A DNA stretch of 64,000 nucleotides from Monodelphis domestica (taxonomy: Eukaryota > Chordata > Mammalia > Didelphimorphia > Didelphidae), in assembly GCF_027887165.1 (NCBI RefSeq), contig NC_077232.1, forward strand, positions 10,726,257 through 10,790,256, written 5' to 3'. Shown one piece after another: positions 53,401-64,000 of the stretch (position 1 is its first letter; each line of letters begins with the position of its first letter). The notes below the pieces were generated by a model, which saw only the letters and a program-made list of their open reading frames with translations, ran no database searches and was not told the DNA's origin. Made by a program: the position numbers and the translations under genes.

Positions 53401-55713
53401 GGCCTGTATCCATCCATTCCTGTCCTATTCCCACCCCAGCACCAAGCCAAACCCGAACCAGATCATCTCTGTGGGGTCAAAGCCTGGTATGAATGGGGCT
53501 GGATTCCAGAAGGGTCTGACCTGCGAGAGCTGCCACAGTGAGTGTCTCCATTTGTACCTCAAAGTTCAGGGAAGCTAGGCTCGTCCTTTCTGACTGCCAC
53601 CCCAACAGCGGGCCTTTTTCTGTTTTTCTAGCCACCCAGTCAGCACAGTGGTATGCTTGGGGCCCCCCTAACATGCAGTGCCGTCTTTGCGCCTCCTGTT
53701 GGATCTACTGGAAGAAGTATGGGGGGTTGAAGACTCCGACACAGTTGGAGGGGGCAGCACGGGGTACCACCGTAAGGACCCTGGGTTTGGGGGGTGGCAG
53801 GGTTTGGCCTAGAAGGGAGGAGGTTAAGAAAGCTGTCTGTCTGCACCTTTGAATAACAGGGAGAAAATAGTCTGGAAGCTGGGTTCATGAGCTAATGGAC
53901 ATTAGGCCCAGCTGGTTTGGGAAGTGGGGGTGGGCCTGACCCAGAATTCTGAGGGCAGTAGAACACTAGCTGATACATCGGTTCCTCTTTCTTCTAGGAG
54001 CCACACTCCCGAGGCCACTTGTCTCGACCTGAAGCTCAGAGCCTTTCTCCTTACACAACAAGCGCCAACCGTGCCAAGCTATTGGCCAAGAACAGACAGA
54101 CGTTTCTCCTACAGACGACTAAATTGACTCGACTTGCCAGGCGCATGTGCAGGGACCTGTTGCAGCCAAGGAGGGCTGCCCGACGACCCTATGCCCCCAT
54201 CAATGCCAACGCAATCAAGGCTGAATGTGAGAATGGGCAGGAGACATTTACTGGAGACAGTGGGGATGGTTTGCCCAAAAGCTGTTTTGGCCGTGCTGGG
54301 CTAAGAGTCACCCTGACTTTTGTGTCCCTAGGCTCCATCCGGCTCCCCAAGGCAGCCAAGACGCCTCTCAAGATTCACCCCTTGGTGCGATTGCCCCTGG
54401 CAACCATTGTCAAAGATCTCGGTATGGGGCTGGGGACTGGTGTCTAAGTGGGGATGGAAGAATCTGGTTAAGATGGGGATTCTCCAAGGAAAGAAGGGAG
54501 GGGAGGAATGGGGTTGAGATTAAGGATTTCAGCTCGGCCTTTCTCTTTCCTCTGTAGCGGCCCAGGCTCCTCTGAAACCAAAAACCCCACGAGGCACGAA
54601 GACGCCCATCAATAGGAACCAGATGACCCAGAATCGGAGCCTGGGGGGCATCGTGGTGAAACGGGCCTATGAGAGTGTGAGTTGGGAACAGGACGACAGG
54701 ATGGTTGTCTGTTTCCTCCTAGTTCTTGGTCTCAGAGCTTAAAGCCTGGAGCAGAGGGGTTGCAGTGGCAGCAGTGACAGCAATCCATACCCACACACAT
54801 TTTCAGATTTATATGCCAGCATTTCCATAGCATTTTAAAGTCCACAAAATGCTTTATAAATGTTAAGCCATGTTTTCTTCATGACAATTCTGGGAGGTCC
54901 TTGATGTTCTTATCATTTTACAGAAAGTTTATAGAAACTGAGGCAGAGTAGTTAAGTGACTTGGCTGGGATCACACAGCTTTATTAAGTGTCTGAGGCAG
55001 GATTTGAACCTGGATCTCCCCAACTTCAAGCCCAGTGCTCTTACCCACTGAACTCCTTGGCTGCAGAGAATCCAGTTTCAGCCCACTTGAAGGATATGTT
55101 TCCTTCCTTTTGGCTTTTCCAGAACTGGGATGGTTGCCTTAGGAGATCTAGGGCTCCTAGGAGCTGAGCCCTGGCTGGGGGTGGGGGGGCACATGGTGTT
55201 CCCCATGTGTGTGTTTGAAAGCTCCCTGCTCTGTCTTCCAGGTGGTTCCATTTTCAGCCAATGGCCGGCCCCTCACTTCAGGGATTCGATCAAGTACACA
55301 GCCTGCAGCCAAGCGTCAGAAGCTAAACCCAGCTGATGCTCCCAATCCTGTGGTCTTTGTGGCCACAAAAGACACCAGGTAGGGGGCCAAGGGATGGTTT
55401 AGCGACTTGGGGGCCTGGCAGCAGAGATTTGGGGGGCTTGAGGGAACAAACAGGCATAGTAAACAGGGATAATGGGCTTGAGCTTCAATTGTGATTACAT
55501 TTGGCATCTCTTTCAACTGGCCAACACTGTCCCCTCTTCTTTGCCAGGGCATTACGGAAGGCCTTGACCCATCTGGAAATGCGTCGGGCTGCAAGGCGGC
55601 CCAACTTACCATTGAAGGTGAAGCCACCTCTGCCTCCAGTCCGGGCCCCAATTCCTCCACCTCTACCCCCACACCCGGCCAGTACCAACGAACCCATCGT
55701 CTTGGAGGATTGA
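47457..55713 (+). CDS. MTA2: Metastasis-associated protein MTA2 (NuRD subunit)
   Basis: Coding exons: 47457-47484, 48742-48809, 49590-49683, 51257-51374, 51537-51600, 51923-52040, 52285-52387, 52560-52659, 52781-52969, 53092-53166, 53271-53329, 53440-53537, 53632-53771, 53998-54226, 54332-54421, 54558-54676, 55242-55378, 55548-55713; 664 codons plus stop (human 668). Order: BAH domain (about 1-144), ELM2 (about 145-256), SANT (about 263-315; [18 protein letters not shown]), then a GATA zinc finger with Cys367, Cys370, Cys388 and Cys391. ELM2-SANT binds and activates HDAC1/2; a basic C-terminal part with KRQK and [12 protein letters not shown] segments contacts RBBP4/7. It acts in the nucleus in chromatin repression. 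The start of exon 17 is four residues shorter than human. Confidence 0.98.
48480..48560 (+). mobile_element. Possible L2 3' end fragment
   Basis: CATACTAAATGCTGATTGAT resembles the L2 3' terminus, in MTA2 intron 1. Weak. Confidence 0.4.
49378..49497 (+). mobile_element. Marsupial SINE (WSINE1-like), 5'-truncated
   Basis: GACCCTGGGCAAATCACTTA, TTCTGTCTTGGAGCCAATAC and an A-rich tail in MTA2 intron 2. Confidence 0.8.
53003..53040. repeat. GGC/AGC trinucleotide repeat in MTA2 intron 9
   Basis: GGCAGCGGCGGCGGCAGCGG followed by CAGCAGCAG. It lies between the donor at 52970 and the acceptor at 53091, so it is intronic. Confidence 0.9.
54820..55072 (-). mobile_element. CORE-SINE/MIR-like, antisense, long copy
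   Basis: AAAATGCTTTATAAATGTTA, ATCATTTTACAGAAAG, GTTAAGTGACTTGGCTGGGA, GATTTGAACCTGGATCTCC and CCCACTGAACTCCTTGGCTG cover the family end to end in MTA2 intron 16. Confidence 0.85.
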
Positions 55714-56200
55714 GCATTCTTGGGGGAAGGGAAGAGAGCCGGGAGGGTGGCCTCTGGTCCCTCCCATGCTCCCTATGGACAGGGGCATTCACCTGGGGGC
55801 TGGGATCCTGGGAGGGGATTGGAGGGCTTGCTGTAGCTTCACAAATGCCACTTGTCTGCCTCTCCTTGACCTCCCCCAGGTCCTGGGCAAGTAGGAAAGG
55901 GACTGGCCCTGGGACAGGTTTTTTTGGGGGGGAGGGTTTTTTAAAGTTTTTTTTAATTTTTTCCTCCCCTTGTTGGGGAGCATGGGAGGGGAAAGTAGGG
56001 TACCAGCAGGTACTTGTGGGGGTGGGGCGTGCACTGCCATGTCTCAAGTCTTGTTTTCTTTTCTATTTGGAGTTTTACTCCCATCTGATGTCCAGACTTA
56101 ATTGGAGTTAGAGGCCTGGGAGCCTGGGCAAGCTCAGCTCCTTGTGCTCACTCTTCTTCCCTTCCCCCACATCCCTGCCTTTTGTACACCTACTCTCAAA

Positions 56201-56206
56201 AATAAA
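56201..56206 (+). terminator. MTA2 polyadenylation signal
   Basis: AATAAA about 490 bp after the stop codon; the 3' UTR contains a G/T-rich stretch near 55920-55970. Confidence 0.88.
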
Positions 56207-56229
56207 GACCCTTTGTCCGTTTTTTAACC

Positions 56230-57221
56230 TTGGGATCTGTAATCTGTTCTTAGAGCAACAGAAATAAAAAAGCTGTTTTTCTTCAGCCTTCTTGGCTCTG
56301 CTGCTCTCTGAGGGGGATGGGCCCAGGGAGGGCTGGCAGTGTGGACAGAGGGCAGAGGAAGGCTGCCCCAAGCCCATAGAGCTTTCTCGTAAGTTCCATG
56401 CGGTGGGAAAGCCCAATCCCTCTCTTGACTTGAGCCTGGTGGTCCTGGAGAATCCTTGAACCTGGTGCCCTTGGGTCCTGTCCATGAAGGGAACTGGGAG
56501 GCTCTCCAGGACAGACAGCAGGGGAGGAGGGGCCAAGGGCCTGTCCATGCTGGCTCTCCTGCCTGCTCCACCCTCTGTTGGGCCTGTATGTGCTGACCAC
56601 AATTCTGATCCTGTCCCACCTGTTGGCTGGGCCGCATGCAGAAAGGGACCTGGGTTCCACTGCCTTCTCGGGGTTGAGGGTCTCCCCCGTGAGTGTGCTG
56701 CACCCCCAGAAAAATCAGGGCCATGTCGCAGACCCTAGTGGGTCCCCGGGACGGGATTCCTTGTTTCTCCTATGGGGTTCGGTCATCCATAGTGCCAGTT
56801 AGGCATAAAACATACAAGAACTCTCCAGTCTTGGCCCGCCTCCGGGGGCGGGGCCGGAAGTCTTGGGACGGGGCACTCGCCTTAGCCTCTCCTAGTCTCT
56901 GACACTAGAGGAGGGGAGGGGTTCTGAGCCTGTAGCGGCAACGTGCTCCCCAGCAGCCCGCCAGGTTATTTAGCCATTATCATGAATATTCGTATTAGCT
57001 CAGGTCCAATCAGCGACAGGCGCTGCTCAAACCTAGCCAATCGCATTACTGTATGCAGATTAGCCCAGGAGGGATGGGTTGGAGCATCCGCGTGCCGCCC
57101 GAGTCCAGCTAGGGTCCAGCCCCTAGTTCTCAGAGTGGCGGAAGTGCCTTCTTCAGGATACCGGATTTCCTAACGACTCACTGCCGGTAAATGGCGGAAG
57201 TCGCGTTCTGAAGCGGGAACT
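56230..57221 (+). promoter_or_regulatory. MTA2-TUT1 spacer with TUT1 promoter
   Basis: Positions 56230-56800 show no gene or clear repeat. From about 56830 there is a promoter: CCGGAAGT (56854-56861), two CCAAT boxes at 57006-57010 and 57037-57041 (31 bp apart), an octamer-like ATGCAGAT near 57054, and GCGGAAGT near 57138. No TATA box. Confidence 0.6.
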
Positions 57222-60200
57222 ATGGCGGCGATGGAGCCGGATGTGGAGGCTTTACCGCGCGGGGGCTTCAGATGCTGCCTCTGCCACGTGAACACAGCTA
57301 ATCGTAAGGGGGCGGGGTGGAGGTTATGGGTCACAGAGCCCCCAGGCCTGGGCGGAGTGGTCTTGGGCCTCCTTCGCCTGAGACTCACCTGATACCTACA
57401 GCCCTCCCCGGTGGGGAAACTGAGGGCCAGGAGAGTTACTTAGGTCCGAGGCAGAATTCGAACCTGCTGCTTGCTCGCACAGTCAGGGGTCAAGGAGAAG
57501 GCGGAAGCCCAGCTGGGAGATGGAAGGAAACTGAGGCAGTGACGAAGGGATTTGACCAGGCTCACCCAGCCAGGGTCCGAGGCAGGACTTGAACCCAGGT
57601 CATTCGGACACCCATTACAGGATTTTTTTCATCCCTAGTATCTTTCAAGCCCATCATTTCCCAGAGGCGCCAACCAAGGTCTGAGGAGACCTCGTCGTCA
57701 TTGTTAAGGTCTCTCTAATGAGCTCAGGGGCTGGCCAGCGGAGGCACTCATAGCAACCACCAGGGGCCAGCCAGGCAGGGAGGCCCGAGATGGCCCTTCT
57801 TCCAATCTGCTACCCCTTGTGCGGTTCAACAGTCACCCACCCACCTCGGTCCATGGTACCAGACAAAAACCTGAGAGGGAAGGGACTCTTAGCTCCTCCC
57901 TCTCTGCCCGTTTGTCCCGCCCATCCTCCCCCCCAGTCTTTCCTCCTTCCTTCTTTTTGTCTGCTTCTCTCCATCTGCCTTCCTTTCCCGCCTTTCTATA
58001 CATGCATGTGTGTGTAGCACTTGTATGTGTATATGTATTTCCATCTGGACATGACCAATGTGGAATTTGTGACTCTTAAAACTTCATTTTGAGCAAGGCT
58101 GCCTGGCACCTTGAAGAGCCTGCTGGCCCTCTTTAGAGGCCTCTGGTTCATTCCCTGCTCATCTTCCAGCCAGGCGTACCCCTCCTCTTTCTGAGCCCCA
58201 GAAATTCCCTCAAAGCCATGTAGACTGGGCACACTACCAAGTCATGGCCTTTCATCTCAGAGGGACGCTCCGTGCTGCAGGGCAACCTTTGTGTTCTCTG
58301 CAGTGGATTCCGTTGAACTGAGGCCATCTGTTTGAGGTCTCTCACCTGGCCTCCCCTCTTAACGCCAAACCCTTCTACATCTTTGCCTTGGCCTCCGAGG
58401 GTGTGACTTCTCCTTGCTGAGGCCTCTTGGCCCCACTGCTTCTGCCCATGAGCTGACCTGTTCCTGACTCCTTGTTTATCCCCCCTCCTCATTCTCTACC
58501 TTCCCCGTCCTTAAAACAACTTTAATTGTCCGTAGTCAGCATTCTGCCTTTACTCTTTTCCTCCGGAGTCATTGTCTCCACGTCTACACCTCACTCTTCA
58601 GCTTCTTGCAGCCTGACTTTCTCAGGCCACTCAAGTTCTAATGAAATTGCCCTCCATAGGTCTCTTGATGACCTTTTCTCAACCTTCTTCTTTCTGATAT
58701 TTCCAAGTGCTCTGTAATAGAGACTACTCTAACCTTTAGAACAGTGTTGGCGAACCTTTTAGAGATGGGGTACCTGGTCCTGCCTCCACTCCCCCAGACC
58801 AAGTGCTGAGCCCCTCCCCTTACCCCACACAGGGGAGGAGAAAGTGCTCCCTTTGGGCTGCTGGGTGGTGGGGTGGATAAAGTGAGGAATGTCCTCAGCT
58901 AGTGTAGAGTGAGGGAGGGGGGAGTAGCCCAAGTGCTCTGCTCCCTTCTAGCTCTGCCACCTGTGAGCTGCCCACCTTACCCACTTTGTACTCCCATTGG
59001 GTTGCTGGGCAGAGGGGCAGGTGATAGGAAAAAGTGTTGTCAGGCATGGTGGAAAGGTGGAGGGGAGCAGCTTCACCTGAGTCCCTCTACCTTTCTAGTA
59101 ACAAACTGGGAGGGGGGAGGACAGCTAGTGCCCACAGAGAGTGCTCTGGGTGCCGTCTTTGGCATTGTGCCACAGGTTCACCATTGCTGCTTTAGAATCC
59201 CTTTCATGACCCTGTTTTAGTGGAGATTCCTTTTTAGATTGGATTCTGATGAGATTACCATTTGAGGTAACTATGAAGCTGGGTTTGATACTTTGCTTTC
59301 TCTAGCTTCTCCTCCTGCTTTATTTTCAGGCTCCTCCCTATCCACTTAGCATGGGTGTCCCCTGAAGCTATGTCCTGGCCCTTCCCTTCTCTTTCTACAC
59401 AGTCTCTTTTTGAGACACTCTTCTGTTTCCATAATTTCACCTCGATACAGATTATTCCCATATCTCTATACTAATAACTCGTCTGTCGTCCCCTGAACTC
59501 CCCTGACTGCATACTGGACACCTTCCTCTGTATCTTTCTCTCATGCTCAAACTCAGCACGTCCTCCTGGCCCAACTTGCCTTACTTCCCAGTTTCCTCTT
59601 CACCTAGGGTCCTACTCTCAGTTGTTTGGGACTTGGAACTCTCCCCTCCTGTGCCCAATCACTTGCCAAATCTTGTCGATTCTGTCTCTGGAACATCTCT
59701 CCTGTTTCCCTGCCCAAACCAGCATTCTTGCTCAGGCCCATACCGCCTCCCACTGGGGTTATGGTCTCCTAACTAGTTTCCCTGCTTGAAGTCTCTACCC
59801 TCCCTCTTCTATCACACTCCCAAAGGCTGCCAGAATCTTGCCTGGGCCTGTTCCTTCTCTGCCCCAAACCCTTCCGTGACTTTCTGTTGCCTCTGAGACC
59901 AAGCACTTCGTTCCTTTGCCCCGCATGTCAGGGCATCCACCATGGGGCTTCCACTGAGCCTTTCTACTTGACTGTGACTCTCCTTGGGTGCTTTTTGTTT
60001 CTCAGGCTTGATGGACTCCCAAGGGGATCCTGGCTCTGCCTTCAGGTTCAGCCCAAGGAGAATCTCCCCATCTTGCCTTAAAGAATTGAAAAGGATGCTG
60101 GATTTGGAATGAGAAGACCTGGGTTCAAAATCTGACTCCTTCACTTTTTCCCTGCATGACCTTCTTCAAGTCACTGAAGTTCTCGGTTTCTTTAACTATA

Positions 60201-63200
60201 AAAGGACTAGATGGGCCTCCAGGCTCCCTTTGAGCTCCAAGTCGGGGATCCTATGATTCTCCCAGCTAAAATTGTTCTTTCCACTTTCACGTTGTCCTAA
60301 AGTACTTTGTTGGGCTCTTTGCACCATGCAGAGTGAGAAGAAACAATCACTGTTTTGTCTTTGCATTGTTAGCCTATCACGGGGTATATGTTTAACGAAT
60401 GCATCTTGCAGGACCCAGCCTGGATGCCCACCTCAAGGGCAAGAAGCACCTCCGCCTTGAAGAGCTTCGGGCGACCCGACGGGCCCAGGGCCTGCGGAGT
60501 GTGTTTGTCAGCGGCTTTCCCCGGGGCCTAGATCCCACCCAGCTTTCTGAATATTTTCAGGCCTTTGGGCCTGTGGCTAGCGTTGTCATGGACAAGGACA
60601 AGGTAGTGGGGCCAGCCTGGTTTGAGTGGTGCCCTGGGCAAGCCATTGTCCAAAGTCTCAGGCCTGTCACATTCGGGGAGGACTGTGGACTGAGAAGGAA
60701 GTCAAATCTAGGGAAAGGGAGATGAGAGGAACAGGGTGGGAGAACCTATGAGGGGGCTGGGCGTGGGGGAGGCCACGGTGATCGGAAAAGAGGTTCTGAG
60801 GCCTGTGTTCTCTGTGGTGGCCTGCCAGGGTGTGTTTGCCATTGTTGAGATGGGAGACACAGGCGCCCGGGATGCCGTTTTGGCCCAGGCCCAGCACGTT
60901 CTCAGTGGCCATCGACTCCGTATTCGGCCTCGGGAACAGAAAGAATTCCAGACTCCAGCTCCCAAAGCCCCCAAAGGGGCACCTCCAGATGACCAGCAGC
61001 TGACCCAGGCCCTGGCAGAGGCTCCAGATGTGGAGGCCCAGATGGTGAAGCTGGTGGGGCTTCGAGAGCTCTCTGAGGCTGAGCGGCAGCTACGCGGGCT
61101 CGTCGTGATGCTGATGCAAGAGGTCTTCACTGAGTTCTTCCCTGGTGAGGCTTGCCCATCCCTCTCTGTTCCTCTGTCTGACCCAAGCCCGTTCCTGAGT
61201 TCCTGAGGCCATTTTGCCTCTGAGGCTCCATTGTAGGCTCCTGTTCTTCCCTCCATCTTTTTCCCTGCCCATTCCATCACGCAGCCGCCTGTCTCTTTAG
61301 ACATGCCCTGATCTCCATGCTCTGCTCACCACCCAGGCTGCGTCATCCGCCCCTTCGGCTCCTCCACAAATGGCTTTGGTGTCCATGGTTGTGACCTTGA
61401 CCTCTTCCTGGATATGGGCAGTTTGGAGGGGCCCCAGGTGAGATGGGTGAGGAGGAGGGAGCTGCCTTCTGGGTAACTTTGTGTGTGTGATCTCCTTGGA
61501 TTTTTGGCAGTCCCAGGGGTGCAGAGGAGGACATGAGAGGCTCAGAAATTCAATTAACTTCCTGTAGCTACCCAGTTAGTAAATGTTGGCAGTGGGATTC
61601 GAACTCAGATCTCTTGATTGGATGCCTAGTCCACTCTTCTTTATACTACTTTGTATCAGTAGGGAAGGGATGAGTAGATTATAGAGTGGGGAAGTTGGGG
61701 AAGATGACTGCCAGGCTAAAGCTGAGCAGCTGGACAGAGGATGGGAGATGGGAGGGCAGGTGCTTCCTCTAAAGGGAAATGCCCAGAAATAATGGTCTCA
61801 ACCGGACTCTCCCCTACAGCGGGACCCAAAGGCCCCAGCCTCCCCAGCTTTGGACTCTGCCCTTGCTTCTCCACTGGATCCTCAAGCCTTGGCCTCCACC
61901 CCAGCTTCCCCTGTAGACTCTCAGGCTCCAGCTTCTCCCCAAGACTCTGAAACCCCCACCTCTTCCCTAGCCCCTCTGACCCCTGACTCTGCCCTGGCAT
62001 CCGAGGCCCTAGCCTCCCCACAGTCTTTGCCCCCAGTTTCACCCATCCAAGAGGAGCTGAGAGAGAAGGACCTGGGGGAGGCCTGGGAACTTGTTGGAGC
62101 CCTGAAGGGGGAGGAAGGAGAGGGAGAGGCGATGCTGGAACTTGTTGGGTCTGTCCTCCGAGGCTGTGTCCCTGGGGTGCACAGTGTTCGGACAGTGCCT
62201 TCGGCTCGACGCCCCGTGGTCAAATTCTGCCATCGGCCCTCCGGTCTTCATGGTGACATCTCCCTCAGTAACAGGTATGTTGGGGAAATTCCCCAGAGGA
62301 TGCGCGTGCAGGAGGAGGGGAGGGACCCTTGGTGGACTCGCCCAGGGCCTTGCTTTTCTCCTTCCTTTGGGCCCTTTGAACAAGTTCTGTGTCCGTGGTG
62401 TTGCTCGTGGCCCCATTTCTTGCCTTCCTGCTCCATTGCAGCCAGTCGGGTTTATTTGGTCTCTCTTTCTGCCCCGGGAGACACATACACAACCCAGCCA
62501 GAGAAGAAAATAGAAAGTCATTGGAGCGGGAAAGAGCGTTTTCGAATGGGGGGAGGAGCTGAGCCTGCAAGAAGCAGAGATGGGTTGGGAGTGGAGGCAG
62601 GTTTTGGAGCAGACAGGCTAGATGAGCAGGAATGGGAGGCGGCATGTGGGGCCTCCTGCATCTCCTGGGTGTCCTTCTCCTCCCAGGCTGGCTTTATATA
62701 ATTCACGGTTCCTGAACTTCTGCTGTGAACTGGACAGGAGGGTTCGGCCTCTGGTCTATACCCTGCGCCGTTGGGCTCAGGGTCGAGGACTGACAGGTAA
62801 GGATGGAGTGGGAGTGAAGACACTGCGTGACGTGGCGGTCACTGGGGGGGGGCCAAGGGTGGGATCCAGGAGGTTCTCCTTGGCGAATGCTTGGTCTTGG
62901 TTTTCTGCCCAGGGAGCGGCCCCCTTCTGAGTAATTATGCCTTGACTCTCTTGGTGATCTACTTTCTTCAAACCCGGGACCCTCCTGTGCTGCCTCCCCT
63001 CACAAAGCTCACCCAGATGGCAGGTAGGACGTCCCAGCAGAAGGCCCCGAGGCCCTCGCCCTCACCCTTGTCTCTGCCTCTTTGCCACCCTTACTGTCTC
63101 TTGCTAGAGCTGCCCTTTCTCTTTTGTGTCCCCAGGTGAGGAGGAACAGGTGGAGGTGGATGGCTGGGACTGCAGCTTCCCCCAGGAAGTTTCCTGCCTG

Positions 63201-64000
63201 GAGCCGAGCACCAACACGGAGCCTCTCGGTAAATGTCGGGGTGGGGGGGGGGGTCGTGGTAGGGGCTGGGCTGGGGACAGGCTGTGCTCCTGGGGGCTGC
63301 CCCAGGGGTCAGGAGGGTTGAGGAATCCCAGCCCTTCCCTTGTGAGGGGATTGGATTTCGGCCAGTCTTCACTGGTCTTCAGTTCTGCCTTCCTTACAGA
63401 TGCCCTCCTGGCCCAGTTCTTTACCTGCGTCTCCAGCTGGGAGCTCCAAGGCTCGCTGCTGTCACTGAGGGAAGGCCGACCTCTGCCCATAGCAGAGGGC
63501 CTGCCCCCTGGTCTCTGGGGAGGCTTACGAGTTGGTCCTCTGAACGTACAGGACCCTTTTGACTTGAGTCATAACGTGGCAGCAAACGTGACCAGCCGAG
63601 TGGCGGGTCGCCTGCAGAACTGTTGTCGGGATTCAGCTAATTACTGCCGAAGCCTCCAGTTCCAGCGTCGTTCGCCCCGGGGTCGGGACTGGGGTTTGCT
63701 TCCTCTGCTGCAGCCCAGCTCTGCCAACTCCCTGCTCTCTGTTACTCCCATCCCCCTGCCCCTGGCCCCCTTCTCCCAGCTCTGTGCTGCCATCACTCAG
63801 GTGTTAGAGGAAATGCTGGGCTGCCAGGTAGAGCAGAGTAGCAAGAGGCCCAGGCCGGAAGGAGACGGGGAGGAGCGGCCCCAGGGAGGACCCAGCAAGA
63901 GACTACGACTAGAGCGGGAGGAAGAGCGGAAGGGATCCCTGCAGGATCAGGCAACTGAGGGGCGCCAAGATGGGGCTGCCGTAGAAGAGATGATGCTGGC
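57222..64000 (+). CDS. TUT1: Speckle-targeted PIP5K1A-regulated poly(A) polymerase / U6 TUTase (partial at window end)
   Basis: Exons 57222-57303, 60412-60602, 60829-61144, 61337-61437, 61820-62274, 62687-62796, 62913-63023, 63136-63228 and 63400 onward (open to the window end) give about 686 codons of an expected 874. Order: a C2H2 zinc finger (FRCCLCHV), an RRM ([10 protein letters not shown]), then a nucleotidyltransferase palm with Asp216 and Asp218 in CDLDLF and Asp376 in HGDISLSN. The palm is split by a Pro/Ser/Ala-rich insertion encoded in the 455-nt exon. A PAP-associated domain follows ([34 protein letters not shown]), then a Lys/Arg-rich nuclear signal. The enzyme adds 3' uridines to U6 snRNA and polyadenylates selected mRNAs in nuclear speckles. 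The KA-1-type C-terminus lies outside. Confidence 0.97.
57535..57615 (-). mobile_element. MIR-like fragment, antisense
   Basis: GGAAACTGAGGCAGTGACGA then GACTTGAACCCAGGTCATTC in TUT1 intron 1. Confidence 0.65.
58480..60065 (+). mobile_element. L2 (CR1-clade) LINE ORF2 fragment, split by a hAT element
   Basis: The flanks of the hAT insertion read like the L2 reverse-transcriptase C-terminal region. Examples are TATCCACTTAGCATGGGTGT, CCCATATCTCTATACTAATA and a stretch at 59652-59699 that translates [16 protein letters not shown]. The copy is old and out of frame throughout. It occupies most of TUT1 intron 1. Edges are approximate. Confidence 0.75.
58742..59189. mobile_element. Non-autonomous hAT-type DNA transposon, 448 bp
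   Basis: Terminal inverted repeats CAGTGTTGGCGAACCT and (reverse complement of the right end) CAGCAATGGTGAACCT differ at a few bases. The 8-mer CTTTAGAA flanks both ends exactly (58734-58741 and 59190-59197), the duplication size of hAT elements. No transposase is encoded. The interior is rich in repeated GGGCTGCTGGG-type words. It resembles the OposCharlie-like elements of marsupials, but I could not compare them. Confidence 0.9.
60090..60262 (+). mobile_element. CORE-SINE, sense
   Basis: GAGAAGACCTGGGTTCAAAA, TTCTTCAAGTCACTGAAGTT and TTCTTTAACTATAAAAGGAC, ending CTCCAAGTCGGGGATCCTAT, in TUT1 intron 1. Confidence 0.75.
61545..61660 (-). mobile_element. MIR-like fragment, antisense
   Basis: GTAGCTACCCAGTTAGTAAA, GGGATTCGAACTCAGATCTC and CCTAGTCCACTCTTCTTTAT, the MIR 5' half reversed, in TUT1 intron 4. 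Confidence 0.8.

Overview
This window is mammalian nuclear DNA and almost certainly marsupial. Its genes, intron phases and gene order match the human 11q12.3 block (UBXN1 - UQCC3 - LBHD1 - CSKMT - C11orf98 - INTS5 - GANAB - B3GAT3 - ROM1 - EML3 - MTA2 - TUT1), read in the opposite chromosomal direction. The introns carry tRNA-headed SINEs of marsupial type and MIR-like CORE-SINEs. I cannot name the species.

Layout: UBXN1 (+, 0.8-4.0 kb); UQCC3 (-, 5.0-5.5); LBHD1 (+, 7.5-8.5); CSKMT (-, 8.6-9.5); a short minus-strand snoRNA-host-like transcript with an H/ACA-type RNA in its intron (9.67-10.15); C11orf98 (+, 10.3-11.8); a SINE-rich spacer (12.0-15.8); INTS5 (+, 16.1-21.4); GANAB (+, 21.8-30.6); B3GAT3 (+, 32.4-34.9); ROM1 (-, 35.9-37.2); EML3 (+, 37.9-46.6); MTA2 (+, 47.5-55.7); TUT1 (+, 57.2 to beyond the window end). 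Every coding exon was placed by hand from the reading frame, GT/AG sites and phase continuity. All complete genes give uninterrupted proteins within a few residues of the human lengths as I remember them; none looks broken.

The genes do not form one pathway. They are compactly packed housekeeping genes (p97/ubiquitin adaptor, complex III assembly, citrate synthase methylation, Integrator, ER glycan trimming, glycosaminoglycan linker synthesis, microtubule binding, NuRD, U6 uridylylation) plus one photoreceptor gene, ROM1. Promoters are GC-rich with ETS and CCAAT elements. Several pairs are arranged tail to tail (LBHD1/CSKMT, B3GAT3/ROM1) or head to head (UQCC3/LBHD1, ROM1/EML3, host RNA/C11orf98).

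I found no clearly new biological system. The observations most worth checking are the snoRNA and its TATA/TOP-like host promoter, the CSKMT stop codon lying inside its own poly(A) signal, an in-frame 102-bp CSKMT intron, a palindromic NRL-type site upstream of ROM1, a hAT element with a perfect 8-bp duplication inside an L2 LINE, a nested SINE with a 14-bp duplication, and a 554-bp almost pure pyrimidine tract in an EML3 intron.
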